From Cryoendolithus antarcticus (lineage: Eukaryota > Ascomycota > Dothideomycetes > Cladosporiales > Cladosporiaceae), in NCBI GenBank assembly GCA_002077065.1, contig NAJO01000009.1, positions 620,001 to 684,000 on the forward strand: DNA of 64,000 nucleotides, written 5' to 3'. Position numbers and translations under genes: made by a program. This document shows, one piece after another, positions 10,594 to 21,599 of this stretch. Numbering within the stretch: the stretch's first letter is position 1; every line of letters begins with the position of its first letter. Below the pieces are notes generated by a model. That model saw only the letters and a program-made list of their open reading frames with translations, was not told the origin of the DNA and searched no databases.

Positions 10594-13284
10594 ATGGCGA
10601 CCGCGATCAGTGTAGGCCAGTCAATGGGCGGACTGCGCATAGCAAATCCAGATGATACCTCGAGCACATCGCCTACGGAGACGCCCAGGAATGAGGCACC
10701 CATGCGGCCACCTCCACCTTCTTCCCACTCCTCAGGCAGCACAATCACAGGTGGTCAGAGACCGGGACTGATACCAACGTTATCACACCGCTCCTCTGAT
10801 CAGGGTTCCGGCCTCAACTTCGGTCCCAATGCCTACCCATCCCACAGCGGCAACAACTCGCCGACACCCTCTCAGCAGTCCCGATCGCCAAGACTGTCGC
10901 AGATGCGAGACTCAATGGCACAGAATCGGCTGAGTCACCGGAAGAGCATGCCGCTGGACTGGCAAGCGCAACAGGCAATGCAGTACCCGTCGCACTCGAC
11001 CAACTATGGCCAGCAGATGCGACCGCCCGGCATGCAAACGACCTCGATACGACCTATCAGTGGGATGTACAGTCAACAGAACGGGTCTTCAAGCTCTGGG
11101 CTCTCGAGTCAGGCGTCATATGGGTATAGGGGTGAAATGAGTTCGTCAGATGGCAGTGGAGTGGGTGTCCAGCGAAGAGGCTCGCGGTCTTCGAGACAGA
11201 TGCTGGATATGCCACCGAGCCGTGAAAGTAGTCGGACATACCGACAGAGCAGTGTGCCTATGAATGGCGGGAACGGACCCTTGCCTCCGCGGCGGAACTC
11301 AAGGCGAGCTCGAGGACCGGCTGATGGGCCAGGCGATGAGTACGATGGCCATCCTGATGGACCATACGCGGGCAACGCGCCAGTACCGCGAGGCACAGAC
11401 GAGTGGAATGACCGAGGTGCAGCTCAAGGCACACAACAAGAGAGCGATGCGTCGGGCCAGCAGACGCGGCAGATCGTCAAGAAAGGCGTGAAAGACTTCA
11501 CGTTCGGTCGAACGCTTGGTGAAGGCAGCTACAGCACCGTTCTGGCAGCTACGGACCGTCAAAACTTGAAAGAATATGCGATCAAAGTTCTGGACAAACG
11601 ACACATCATCAAGGAGAAAAAGGTGAAGTATGTAAATATCGAGCGCGACACACTGAACAGACTGACGGAACATCCCGGCGTTGTACGCCTGTACTATACA
11701 TTTCAGGACGAGCGATCATTGTACTTTGTACTGGACTTGGCATCTGGAGGTGAGCTCCTGGGTGTACTGAAGAAAATGGGGAGCTTTGACATTGAGTGTT
11801 CGAGATTTTATGCTGCAGAGATACTAGATACGATCGCATATATGCATAGCAGAGGAGTGATACATCGAGATCTGAAGCCCGAAAATGTACTACTGGACAG
11901 GGACATGCATGTAAAGATCACCGACTTTGGGACGGCGAAGATACTGAAGATGGAAACCAAGGCGAATGGAGCAGTATCGTCAAGCAATGGCGAGATGGCT
12001 GGTAACCCGATGGACGGCGCTGAAACTGACAAAGCGATGTCATTTGTCGGCACAGCGGAGTACGTCAGCCCTGAATTGCTCCGAGATAAGAACGCATGCA
12101 AAGCCAGCGATCTGTGGGCGTTCGGTTGCATAATCTACCAGCTGCTGGCTGGACGGCCGCCCTTCAAAGCTGCGAATGAATACCTCACATTCCAGAAGAT
12201 CCTGGCACTGGAGTACAGCTTTCCCGAAGGCTTTCCAGAAGTCGCACGGGACCTGGTAGAGCGGTTATTGGTTCTCGAGCCAAGCAGTCGACTACCAGTA
12301 GAGCACATCATGAACCACCGTTTCTTCGACGGCGTGCGATGGGGCAAGGATCTATGGAAGCAGAAGGCGCCAAGACTAAAGGCATACGTGCCGCCGCCAG
12401 CACCACCCATCAAGCTCGGGAACGGCGCCAGCAACGGCATGGGCTACGGTCAGATCAGCTCGTCAGCGCCGGCAGCGATTGGCACTTCACCCTCCTCAGC
12501 CCTGCCTGGCGCACGACATTTGCGTAACATCACCGAGCTCCCGCCGCCAAGTCAACTGGACATCGAGTGGTTGCCAGTACTCACTCATCCAAACGAACGC
12601 ATTCTCAAGCTTGGCAATCTCATTGTCAACACCTCCACTCCGGTTACAACCGCCGATGCTGGGACGCCTTCCGAAAAGCCAAAGTTCTCTCGCTTCTTCA
12701 GTGGCAACGCGAGTAAGAAGCGAGAACGTCTTGTGCTCATCACCTCCAGTGCCAGAGTGATCATGGCAGCAGCGGGTGGCAAGGAGAAGAAAGCGAAGAT
12801 GGACTTTAGTCTGCACGCTACTGGGTGCTCGTTCAGGAGCTTCACTAACCCGCAAGGACTGACGGCTTGGTGTGTTGATACTGTGAGTTGATATTCTTTC
12901 ACGTGATCTAGAGAACGAATACTGCGACCGTATGTGCTGACTTCGCAATAGCGCGACAAGCACATCACCTTCGAAGACCCACGCGCCACTACCTCTGACC
13001 CAGCCGGCTCAAAATTCAGCACGCAAGAATGGATCGAAGCTCTCGAATCCGCGCGTGAAATCGCCGCCGCTCAATCATCCGTCTCAGGCGGCTCAAGTCT
13101 ACTCGAAGACAGCCCAGCCGACTCATTGGGTGGCGACGCCGTACCGCCGATGATCAGCCAGACTAGGGGCATGCTGAGGAAGGATCGAGGCGGCGGAGCA
13201 ATCGGAGTAGATGATGATGGAGGAGGGACGAAGAAGCGTTTTAGTAAGAGGAGTAGTCGGAGTGGGCTGGCGGCTGTGTTTTGA
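10594..13284 (+). CDS. PDK1/Pkh-type AGC protein kinase
   Basis: Two exons, 10594-12882 and 12952-13284, join in frame across a 69-nt intron and give 873 residues. The first 300 residues are low-complexity Ser/Gln/Pro. The kinase domain starts near residue 300 with GEGSYST, then YAIKVLDKRH (ATP Lys), HRDLKPENVLLD (about 424), DFGTAK (about 443) and an activation loop SFVGTAEYVSPELL. This match to 3-phosphoinositide-dependent kinase 1 is close. After it, from about residue 650, a PH-like region (IEWLPVLTHPNERILKLGNL) extends over the intron into a basic tail. Fungal Pkh kinases phosphorylate the activation loop of Ypk, Sch9 and Pkc1-type kinases in sphingolipid and cell-wall signalling. A kinase insert between DFG and the loop (about residues 450-480) is longer than in animals, as is common in fungi. 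Confidence 0.93.
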
Positions 13285-13497
13285 TGAGGTGGAGAAAGGG
13301 GAAATGGAGGGAAGGAAAGCTGGGTAAAGCATTTGCATCTTCTGCACATTCACTCATACATACGACGTTACGAGTTTTCTTTTTCTGCGGCGAGGACTAG
13401 CCGCAATCGCAACCGTCACATAGCACTCAAGCATTTCCAGCATGCCGGCAATACACACCAATGACAGCAATTACCTCTCAAGCTGCCAACGCCTACA

Positions 13498-13689
13498 ATG
13501 GCGCTGCAGATGTTCACCAAGTTCACCCGCTCGAAGTCGAAGAATCATTCGGTGCAGGCTGTACCTGACCCTGCTGCTGGTCACGGCGATCCAGCCATCC
13601 ACGGTATCGATCGTCCTGGTGGAGTCGCTAACAATGGCTCATGCATCTCTGCTCCCTCTCAACTGGGACCCTGCAGTCAATTGAACTAG
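13498..13689 (+). CDS. Possible small protein of 63 residues
   Basis: An ATG-started frame downstream of the kinase gene uses G/C-ending codons almost throughout its first 20 codons (MALQMFTKFTRSKSK), like the real genes nearby. Codon use then becomes less biased. The product would be basic at the start and Pro/Gly-rich after. A second frame overlapping it (ATG at 13461, 35 codons) also looks protein-like, so the true frame is unsure. No family is recognised. It could be an exon of a short gene or chance. Confidence 0.22.
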   Translation: MALQMFTKFTRSKSKNHSVQAVPDPAAGHGDPAIHGIDRPGGVANNGSCISAPSQLGPCSQLN

Positions 13690-14147
13690 TCATGAAGGCG
13701 GGGACTAAGGTCATCACAATACTCTACAGTAGCGCAGTGAGCGTTAAGGACCCAAGGAGTGCGAGCAGTAGGTTAGAAAGCTTACGATCACTCAACTCCA
13801 GCCCTGAGCCCGAACAGCGACGACCGAGCGAATGGTCCGGATACTCGCCGACAGATCTAAGTCGGCAGGCGTTCCATACATTAAAGTCATATTTTGCTAA
13901 GGTACCCCTAAGGCCAAGGAGCCTCTACAACTCTAGGCTTGACCGAGTCGTCATTGCACTACGCAACAACCGCCTCCACCATCGTCGTCGTGATCTGTTG
14001 CAATGGTGTCAATACGACCGTACTATGCGCAAGACGTTTCCCAGGACTTACTACGACCGCAGGTGCGTGCGTACGTGGCATGGCCATTCTTCGTGTGGAG
14101 GGCCTTCGGGTGATGACATTCGTGTATCGCACACTTGTCTAACGTAG
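13641..14147 (+). CDS. Uncertain open frame of 168 codons
   Basis: This ATG-started frame is the longest plus-strand frame in the weakly coding stretch behind the kinase gene. It encodes a basic, Arg/Ser-rich product without recognisable domain or membrane segment. It overlaps the minus-strand cysteine-rich candidate, and at most one of the two is likely real. Support is limited to length. Confidence 0.12.
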   Translation: MHLCSLSTGTLQSIELVMKAGTKVITILYSSAVSVKDPRSASSRLESLRSLNSSPEPEQRRPSEWSGYSPTDLSRQAFHTLKSYFAKVPLRPRSLYNSRLDRVVIALRNNRLHHRRRDLLQWCQYDRTMRKTFPRTYYDRRCVRTWHGHSSCGGPSGDDIRVSHTCLT

Positions 14148-14395
14148 TGGACGAGTGAGTAACGTCCCAATAGTATGTCATCTTCGGCAAACTTACGCTG
14201 AACGCATGCTTGTGCGTTACTTCCATCGCCGTAGTGAAATCTCCGCTGATTGCAATTCGATATATTGCATTTATCTAGACATCGACTAAGAACCTTGGGA
14301 AGGACAGTCAATCCACCAGCTAAGACTGGGATACCTACGCCGGTTACAGTAAGTGCTGCCAGCACAATTGTTGCCCCGACAGCCCCGAAAGGCAC
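14023..14395 (-). CDS. Candidate small cysteine-rich secreted protein, start unresolved
   Basis: A first exon ending at about 14188 and a second ending with the TAG at 14025-14023 join in frame across a short intron. The donor is GTAAGT, a CT-rich TTACTCAC branch-like segment follows, and the acceptor is GTTAG. The joined frame has a hydrophobic stretch (TIVLAALTVTGVGIPVLAGG) and then eight cysteines spaced C-x3-C-x4-C ... C-x3-C-x3/4-C ... C-x8-C, typical of disulfide-rich secreted proteins. The frame is open upstream to a TAA at about 14497 without an ATG, so the real start must lie in an upstream exon or the model is wrong. Whether this is an effector, antimicrobial or structural peptide cannot be said. 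Confidence 0.3.
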
Positions 14396-15366
14396 AGATC
14401 GCCATGGTCGGTACGAAGTAGAGATAGAGGGAGATGGAGTGAACGACGAGCAAGTACCTCGCCTCAGAGCGAAACGGAGGACAAGGCTGCCGCTTTATCA
14501 ATCCTGCTAGACTCCGTCTATATAAGTAGCTACCTCACCAGTATTGCCTTGTGGCGTCTTCGTTTGCCACGAACATGTGTTGCGGCTCTAGACCGTAGGG
14601 GCAAGGCAGAAAGAGACATCCGGTCAAATCGTGCGTAGATAGATGAGCCTCATTAGTATGCTGGCGGCAACGAGAGGTCTTCAATTGGTCGATCTGGCGC
14701 CACCAATAGCCTAGGCCCTCTGTAGACGGGCTGTGTCCTGTAATAGACAAAGGCAACACTGACAAGGCTGAAACGAGCAATGCGTGCACCGGTACGACCT
14801 CGAGGGTGCCTTAGGAATGATCAAGCTTGTCGGTGTTCCGCACTCCCACGACATTCTCACCGCAAAGCTGTCTAGGTGCTTGCCCAGCATGATCACTAAT
14901 GTTGATCGAGCCATTGATTCTCACGTCGAAGATTAAGCCTGACTTTCGAGCATGTTTACAAAGTTTCGGGTTGATGCCTTGGGCTTATTTGCCTGAGGCA
15001 TCAACGGCGTCGTCTGTTCCTCGAGAGCCGATCGCAAGATGTCAGATGCCGTGCATCTTGAACCCAGTCCTACCAAAGCCCTAACAGACCGCAGACAGTT
15101 CGATCAGGATGCTGAAGATAGGTTCCATAACGTAGATGGCAGCAAGATACCGTAGGGAAGTGTTTGGACCCGAATGTAGCTGTTTTGCCACCGCCCTTGA
15201 CTGAGGAGGGGAGATGGGCATCGAGGTAAGAAGTGAGGATGGAAGAGGAGAAAGCTAAGGCATCGGTGGAGCCTTGTAGACCGCTCGTGAAGAATGCTTA
15301 CAACCTCGGGTTCAAGCAGTAGGCCGCATGACGCCTGCGCTCTTTACTTGTACTGCACCGGCCGCC

Positions 15367-16510
15367 TCACTCTCCTTTCGCCCTCTCTCTCGCACGCCTC
15401 TGCACAACCCCTTCCATCGCTCCATCGACTCCTGCGGCCCACCTCGCCAATCTTTGCAGACTCCACGGCAGCACGCCCAGCCAGCCAATCATGCTAGCAT
15501 AGACCGGCAGACTGATCTCCCCACTCCTTCCTTCACAAATCCTCTCGACAATGACCTTCGCTAAATTCACGGGCTCCACGACCGGTCCAAGAAAGTTGTT
15601 CGGCGTCTCGATTCCTTCGAACAACGGCGTAGCAAGCTGTCCGGGCGTAACGAGTATCATCCGAATCTTATCGGCGCCAGATGGAGCGGACGGCAGGGCC
15701 AGCTCAGCCCGTACGGAGTTATGCAAGGCGATCTGGCCGGCTTTTGCGGCTGTGTAGGTTGCAAGGTTTGCGGCGCCGAGTTTGCCCAGGACGGAGGAGA
15801 GAGTTACGATTGTACCGCCATTTGGAGAGGCGAGGAGTAGCGGGAGGAAGGTGTGGAGGGTATTGAAGGAGGAGGTGAGGTTGGTGATAAGGGAGGTGGA
15901 GATGAGGGAAGGAGGTAGGGAAAGGAGAGGCGAGGGGTGAAGGATTGCGGCGAGGTTGAAGAGGATCGTGGGGTGGAGACCCTAGTTGCGAATCAGATAG
16001 ATGGTTTGAGTGAGATACGACATAGCTACGCACGTCTGCTGCCATCTGTTTTGCCACCTTCTGCACAGCTTCGATGTTGCCCACGTCGCAGTGGTAGAAG
16101 TGCACATGTTCCCATCCCTCACCCTCTCCTCCCTTCGGAGATGTGACATCAAGCACCGCCACGCTGACGCCCTTCCTTGCGAACATCTCTACGATCACTC
16201 TGCCCAATCCACCAGAGCCGCCGGTGATTACAACGCACTCCCGATCCCAGTCCATTTCTCGGGGTGATCCCCATGCCAGTCTATCGTCGATCCTGGCAAG
16301 CACAGCGAAGAGCGTAATACATACAGCATAAATGTACGCTGTGATCATGCGTGGATGACTGTGCGGCAAGGAGAGTGAGCGAAGGGTCAAGGGGATGAGC
16401 CACGCGATGAAGGGGTGGAATATTGTCTTCCTGAGGACTGCCAGAAGGAGGTCTAGCGTTATTTGGCTGTAGAGAGGCTTGGCCTTCCTCGGAGATAGGG
16501 ACGACGACAT
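15367..16510 (-). CDS. Membrane-anchored short-chain dehydrogenase/reductase
   Basis: Exons 16510-16034 and 15981-15367 join in phase across a 52-nt intron for 363 residues. The ATG at 16510 is preferred because the frame upstream has no family likeness. An N-terminal region with two hydrophobic helices (about 18-45 and 54-72) precedes the Rossmann motif TGGSGGLGR at about 96-104 and the second-strand Asp in AVLDV. A CDV motif also follows. The active-site triad is present: Ser222 (TLSSVLGK), Tyr235 and Lys239 (YTAAK). The usual NNAG reads FNLAA, a mild departure. This architecture matches ER or lipid-droplet SDRs such as RDH10/DHRS and 17-beta-HSD types acting on retinoid, sterol or lipid carbonyls. 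The substrate is not determinable. Confidence 0.88.
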
Positions 16511-17220
16511 GCTCGCTGTCCAGCAGTCAGCGATGGTGGCGTGCCCTTTGAGCCGCGCAGTGTGCCTGGGAGGCAGAATTTGCGCTGCCAGTTCGACCGT
16601 TGAGGAAATGTCCGGTTGATTGCCTAGAAGAAGCTTCCAAGTAGCAATAGATCCGAGGAGACCAAAGGGAACGTTCCTTCTAGCTCTGAAGTTGTCGGCT
16701 TGGCTTCGTTCAGTCCGTGTCATTCGTAGGAAACATGCTGATTCAGCTCCAGTCTGCTGTCTCTTCCTAAGCAGTCCTACAAGCCGTCATGATGTCTCGA
16801 TGGACGTTGTAGACCGGGAGTATATTCCTACGTTCCGTACCTTGCGTTGTTGGATGAGATGTCGGCCCAGCCAATCAAAACGCTGGAAACAGTTGCCGGC
16901 AACTTGAACATTTCAACACCTGCTGTCCGTGTACACTACTCAACAGCATATATCTTGAGCGCATTTCCTTCGAGCGATTCTTTTCCTTTGACATTCAATA
17001 CATCGAAGAACATCATCCCGGCCAAGACTGACCATACGATCCGACCTGACCTTACATGTCTATTACCGCGATGGAATGGTAAAGACTGCTTCTCTACCAG
17101 TACGATTCCTATCACCAACGACTTGTTGCCTCAATCTTAGCTCGCAACCGCATCCTTTCACACTGGCCATCCGACGACACTCTTGGTCGCTCCGAACATC
17201 TTAAGCTCGACGGCATAGCC
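16511..17220. other. Divergent promoter region, possible extra 5' exon of the E2 gene
   Basis: Lies between the dehydrogenase (-) and the UBE2O-like gene (+). A frame from the ATG at 16859 to 17078 could be spliced through GTAAAG...CTTAG (17079-17140) in phase onto the E2 frame and would add about 100 residues. The added text has no family likeness, so a leader intron is at least as likely. Confidence 0.3.
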
Positions 17221-20091
17221 ATGCTCTGCACTGAGGATATCGTCGTCAAGAAAGGCTCAACCCGACAGCCTAGCCCCATCGCCACCGTCGAGCGAACAGT
17301 ACAAGATGTCGATACGCACCTACCAGGACCTTTCATGCAGGAGGAAGATCCCATCGGAAAGAAGGGGTTCTCCGACGCAGTCTGGCGAAAGTTCTCCCTA
17401 GATGGCGTTCCACCTCAAGGCACCGTTCTGATCCGTTGGGTTCGGACTGATCGGGTGGAGCTCATCCGGGAAGACGAGCTCGAGATCCTCCATCGACAGC
17501 TCTACGTTGGCGACGTCGTCATGAGGGGACCTGGGTCCACGGAGAGCGGAGTGGTCATCAACGTCAACTCCCGGTGTTCGCTACTACCTATGGGTACTGC
17601 AACTGTGAAGTCTAATGGGAAGTCACTGCTGTCGCTCTCGACCTTCGACGATAGTACAGATTCAGTGAGATTATCGAAGCAACCGCCACACCTTCTGGAC
17701 GTGCCTGTGTCCGAGCTACAGTACGAAGAGTCGCCGGCCGAGGACGACATGATAGTGTACAAAGGGTGGCTGGGAAAAGTCCTATCCATGTCATGCCACC
17801 TATCACTCCGCCTCACTGACAATAGCGTCGTGGAAGTTGACGAAGAAGTCGTTGAACTGCTCAGCCAGGCTCCTGAACTTCCTCGCATTGGAGATGTTGT
17901 GAAGACGAAGAAAGCAAATCTACGCACTGGAGTCTGGAAATTCGGCAGGTACAACGCAAACGTGCCGCCCATTGGCACGGTCGTATCCTCAAGACCTGTC
18001 AGCATCGAGGTAGGATGGGTCTCGGAGCGGCTGGTAGGATCGATTGAGCATCATGAGCCTCCTAACGTCCTGGAACGCGATGAGTTCGAATCGGAGCACT
18101 TCAGAGTATACGACCGGAGTCGCAAACCAGCGGCATCTATGGATCTCCCCATGGTCTCAAACTCAGAGGTCGAGATTACCATGGGTCTCCGAGTGCGCTT
18201 CCGCGATCTCGCTGGTGCAGCAGTGAAGTACGACGGCGCGGGCACGTTCGGCAAGATCGAGCGAATACCTCGGCAAGACACACTGGGGTATGATATGAAC
18301 GTATTCGAAGTATCATCTGTGTCTGCAACAGTGACAGTACAGTGGCAAGATCTGAGCATCACCACAGAACCTTCAACAGCACTGATCCCTGACACCGCTA
18401 TCGATGACGAGCATGCCGCCTGGCCTGGAGAAGCTGCGCATACGTTGGCCGCAAGCAAGATTGACGGCTTGTCAAGACCACATCAAGTTGGCATCATACA
18501 ATCCGTCAAGGCAGCAGAGCGCATGGCTCGTATCCGATGGTGCCCAGAGGCTAGCGTTGCTTACACCCAGCCAGACAAGATCACCGAGGAAGGTGATGTG
18601 GCAGAAATGGTCGAAGCAGTGGTTGCGATTGCTACAGGCGACACTGCTGAGGTGAGCTTGTACGACCTCGATGCGGCCGCAGAGCTCAACGTAAGGCGAG
18701 GCGATGTGGTGCTGCTTGACTCAGGGAACGTATACCGCGATCTGTCACGAGGAGCAGGCGATGTCTGTTGGCTAGGCGAGGTGGTCGACACTCAGCTAGA
18801 CGGCTTGCTTCTCATTCGCCTTGGTCTCTCCGATGAAGTGCGAGACGTAGCGCTGAAACGAGAAGATGTCCGTGTAGTGATACGCTCTGATGGGACCGAT
18901 GTGCTGGACGATGGCGGCGAAGATGATACAGATGAAGAAGACTCTGCCTGGGACATGGATACTGACTCCGAAGGTGACGATGCGGATGAGGTGACTGATG
19001 AAGAGGAAGCGGTGTACCAGGACGAGAACGGCGATCCCATGGACATTGACGAAGCTGAGAATGAAGACTGGGAGTCAGACGAAGGAGGCGTTGATGTCGA
19101 TACCGACATACCCGAAGGAGATCTACCCCCAGCGGTTTCTATCAATAGCATCGCACATGGGCTTGACTTGTCGGCCGGGATACACAGCATCTCAGCACAC
19201 CACAGCCAAGCCACTGAGCCCACCACACTCAGCGGACCGCTACCCTACCTTATCCTCTCTACCGCAATACCACCCAGCCACCATTTCGCCTCCCAGCCCT
19301 CCTCTAGTAATCCGGCAACAACGAAACGCATCGGCAAAGAACACCGCATCCTCTCGTCTCCAGACGCTCTGCCACAGGGCGTCTACGTCCGATCGTGGGA
19401 CTCGCGCCTAGACCTCTTCCGTGTCCTCTTCATCGGCCCGCTAGGCACGCCCTATGCCTCCGCGCCCTTCATCATAGACTTTTACCTCCCAACAGACTAT
19501 CCTCACGGTCCACCCCAAGCTCACTTTCACTCCTGGCCTGGCGAAAGCGGGTTGGGTGGGACCGGAGGGGTAAACCCTAATCTTTATGAGACAGGCAAAA
19601 TCTGCCTCAGCCTTCTCGGAACCTGGGAGAGCGGCGCGAAGACTGAGGGCTGGAGTTCCAGCAAGAGCACGCTACTGCAGGTCATTGTTTCGATCCTTGG
19701 ACTTGTGCTGGTGCCCGAGCCGTACTTCAACGAAGCTGGCTACGAACCGCTAGCTGGGCAAGAAGGCAGCAAGCGTCCCAGTGCACTCTACAACGAGCGT
19801 ACCTTTCTCCGCGCAAACGGATTTGTGATTGGCGCTGTCGCTGCGCTACGAGCTAGAAATTCCGCGGCGCTACTACCGGGTATGCATGACTTGCAAGAGG
19901 AGCTGAGGTGGCTGTACCTGAAGCATGCGGGACCGAGACTGCTGGACGTGGTGATTGAGCGGGTTGAGGGGATTTTGGAGAGGAGTCAGGCAGGTAGTGC
20001 GGAGGTAGACGGTAGTGCGGTGATGAGTAAGGGCGCTACGATACCTTTGAGCAGGATCGCTGCGCGATTGCGAAGTCTGACGGAGGCATAG
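17221..20091 (+). CDS. UBE2O-like ubiquitin-conjugating enzyme (E2/E3 hybrid)
   Basis: A single exon of 956 residues. The first half contains repeated SH3/Tudor-like conserved modules (GDVVMRG, GDVVKTK, VGIIQSVKAAERMARIRW, GDVVLLD) as in UBE2O. A strongly acidic Asp/Glu run follows at about 563-632. The UBC fold near 680-860 reads PQGVYVRSWDSRLDLFRVLFIGPLGTPY, then the active-site segment ETGKICLSLLGTW with the catalytic Cys795, and a C-terminal helix. In animals UBE2O multi-monoubiquitinates orphan and basic proteins without a separate E3. The same job here is inference from family. The start at 17221 (MLCTEDIVVKK) agrees with the expected beginning of the first module; a longer N-terminus is possible. 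Confidence 0.88.
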   Translation: MLCTEDIVVKKGSTRQPSPIATVERTVQDVDTHLPGPFMQEEDPIGKKGFSDAVWRKFSLDGVPPQGTVLIRWVRTDRVELIREDELEILHRQLYVGDVVMRGPGSTESGVVINVNSRCSLLPMGTATVKSNGKSLLSLSTFDDSTDSVRLSKQPPHLLDVPVSELQYEESPAEDDMIVYKGWLGKVLSMSCHLSLRLTDNSVVEVDEEVVELLSQAPELPRIGDVVKTKKANLRTGVWKFGRYNANVPPIGTVVSSRPVSIEVGWVSERLVGSIEHHEPPNVLERDEFESEHFRVYDRSRKPAASMDLPMVSNSEVEITMGLRVRFRDLAGAAVKYDGAGTFGKIERIPRQDTLGYDMNVFEVSSVSATVTVQWQDLSITTEPSTALIPDTAIDDEHAAWPGEAAHTLAASKIDGLSRPHQVGIIQSVKAAERMARIRWCPEASVAYTQPDKITEEGDVAEMVEAVVAIATGDTAEVSLYDLDAAAELNVRRGDVVLLDSGNVYRDLSRGAGDVCWLGEVVDTQLDGLLLIRLGLSDEVRDVALKREDVRVVIRSDGTDVLDDGGEDDTDEEDSAWDMDTDSEGDDADEVTDEEEAVYQDENGDPMDIDEAENEDWESDEGGVDVDTDIPEGDLPPAVSINSIAHGLDLSAGIHSISAHHSQATEPTTLSGPLPYLILSTAIPPSHHFASQPSSSNPATTKRIGKEHRILSSPDALPQGVYVRSWDSRLDLFRVLFIGPLGTPYASAPFIIDFYLPTDYPHGPPQAHFHSWPGESGLGGTGGVNPNLYETGKICLSLLGTWESGAKTEGWSSSKSTLLQVIVSILGLVLVPEPYFNEAGYEPLAGQEGSKRPSALYNERTFLRANGFVIGAVAALRARNSAALLPGMHDLQEELRWLYLKHAGPRLLDVVIERVEGILERSQAGSAEVDGSAVMSKGATIPLSRIAARLRSLTEA

Positions 20092-20369
20092 ACAGGGCGG
20101 TTGTACAGAATCTACCTAACACGGGACGTCGTATTACCTGCTTGCGCAGGAAGCTGGCTCCTAGCCTCGCGAAGGACTTGCACAAGTATCGAACACTGCC
20201 ACCCGCAGCGACGCCCTGCGATCATCCTCGATGGACTCCCGGATCACGACTGAATTCGCCGCAATATCACTCATGCACAAAGTTCACACGACCCTGACGC
20301 CATCCTGCCGACTGTACACATAGTCAGTGTCGATGAGGCGTACTCCAATTAGTTGGGCATGCAAACCAT

Positions 20370-20858
20370 CTAATCCTTGGGCCCGAGGTTATGATCGCTC
20401 CTGATGAGTGGACCGCAACGTTCCAGCAGATCTGCCGCTCTCTTCTCTGCCACTTCCTTGATCTTATCACTGTGTAATGCGGCAAATTCTTCCTCCTCCT
20501 TTATCTCGGCTTCAGTCAATGCGGGAGGCAACATCGACCTCTCCGGCTTCCACCACTGCTCTACCGGGACCTTTGTACCGTCCACCCCTCGATACTTTTC
20601 CTCTGATTCGTGTGAGAAAGGACCCCGGTCCAGTAAGGCTTTGATAAGCGCAGGTCGTAAACCAACAGCGCCGACGATGTCTCGATTGCCTGTGAGTGAA
20701 CGGAAGACGCCGTCGGACCCTAGAGCGAGGAGTCCCTGGTCGCCTTCTGGGAGCTGCTTGAAGATCTGAGAAAGCTCTTCTTGATCTCGATTACGCTGCT
20801 CACTCTGATCGATGGCTTGCACTTCAGGCTTGTCTTTATCAGTACCCTGTATAGACAT
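20370..20858 (-). CDS. Small conserved-looking hypothetical protein, 162 residues
   Basis: The ATG at 20858 (MSIQGTDKDK) is chosen; the frame continues upstream but that text is basic and unlike protein. The product is charged and probably helical. Its central part reads QLPEGDQGLLALGSDGVFRSLTGNRDIVGAVGLRPALIKALLDRGPF and ends in an acidic/Lys-rich helix. There is no signal peptide or membrane segment. The family is not recognised. The single exon and its regular codon use support a real gene. It converges on the UBE2O-like gene with about 280 bases between stops. Confidence 0.6.
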   Translation of the reverse strand: MSIQGTDKDKPEVQAIDQSEQRNRDQEELSQIFKQLPEGDQGLLALGSDGVFRSLTGNRDIVGAVGLRPALIKALLDRGPFSHESEEKYRGVDGTKVPVEQWWKPERSMLPPALTEAEIKEEEEFAALHSDKIKEVAEKRAADLLERCGPLIRSDHNLGPKD

Positions 20859-21599
20859 CTTCCAGGCGATAGTGATGGAGAGCAGAAGCCTTCGACTGCG
20901 CCGGATTACGCTTGAACGTATTCCACAGGTCAGAGCAGACAAGACTAAAGACCTTCTGTATGCAGCGCATGTAACGCGATCTCCCACCACCCCTTCACCT
21001 CATCAGTGAGTCATCCACTGCATCGAAGTATGCACATGCCAGAAATATCGCGCTTGCCCGCAATCTACAGAGACTTGGTACCGGCAAAGCAGCGCACTCC
21101 ACATGACACCCTTGTATCGGCCCAGCCGGAGCCTGTGATCGACTGTTGATCAGCCGCCGATATCGAGTCAAGCGAGAGGAAGGCCTCTGCCGCTGCATGT
21201 ACAGCTCGCTTACGGCTGAACCGTCAAGCTTGAAGCGCGGTCCTGCTTCCCCGACCGCAGTCCCAGATCTCGCAAGGCATTAAGGCGCCGATTGAGCAAA
21301 GGCGCCACGATCCTGACGGGCAGAGACGCTACAAAGCTGCGCAGGATTGACTAAGGCGTAGAAGCGATGATGGACACAGCGTCAGCCCACAAGGCCCAAA
21401 CATGTCCACTCACCGAATCTCGTAGAATGGTATCCTGAGCGATCTATCATGCTCCCATGCGCCTCCTACCAGCAAGCTGTGTACAACACGCTACCTGCTC
21501 ATGCAAAACGCGATCGGGTATACAAAAGCACTAACCCCTCCCCTCTGGCGTCCCACGCTTCTAATCTCATTCCTACATCCCGCTTAGTCGTTCCGCGTC
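20859..21599. other. Intergenic stretch before the kinesin 3' end
   Basis: About 740 bases with no recognised gene, RNA or repeat. Confidence 0.5.

Larger units (their letters stand above)
13285..15366. other. Weakly coding stretch between kinase and dehydrogenase genes
   Basis: About 2.1 kb with no recognised conserved gene. It holds only the low-confidence frames listed separately. Between 14400 and 15300 several minus-strand frames have hydrophobic or Cys-rich text, but their start codons or splice joins do not fit together. Confidence 0.5.

Noticed and set aside
16859..17140. Extra N-terminal exon for the UBE2O-like gene
   Set aside because: Phase and splice sites allow it, but the added residues show no family likeness and the frame from 17221 begins where the first module is expected.
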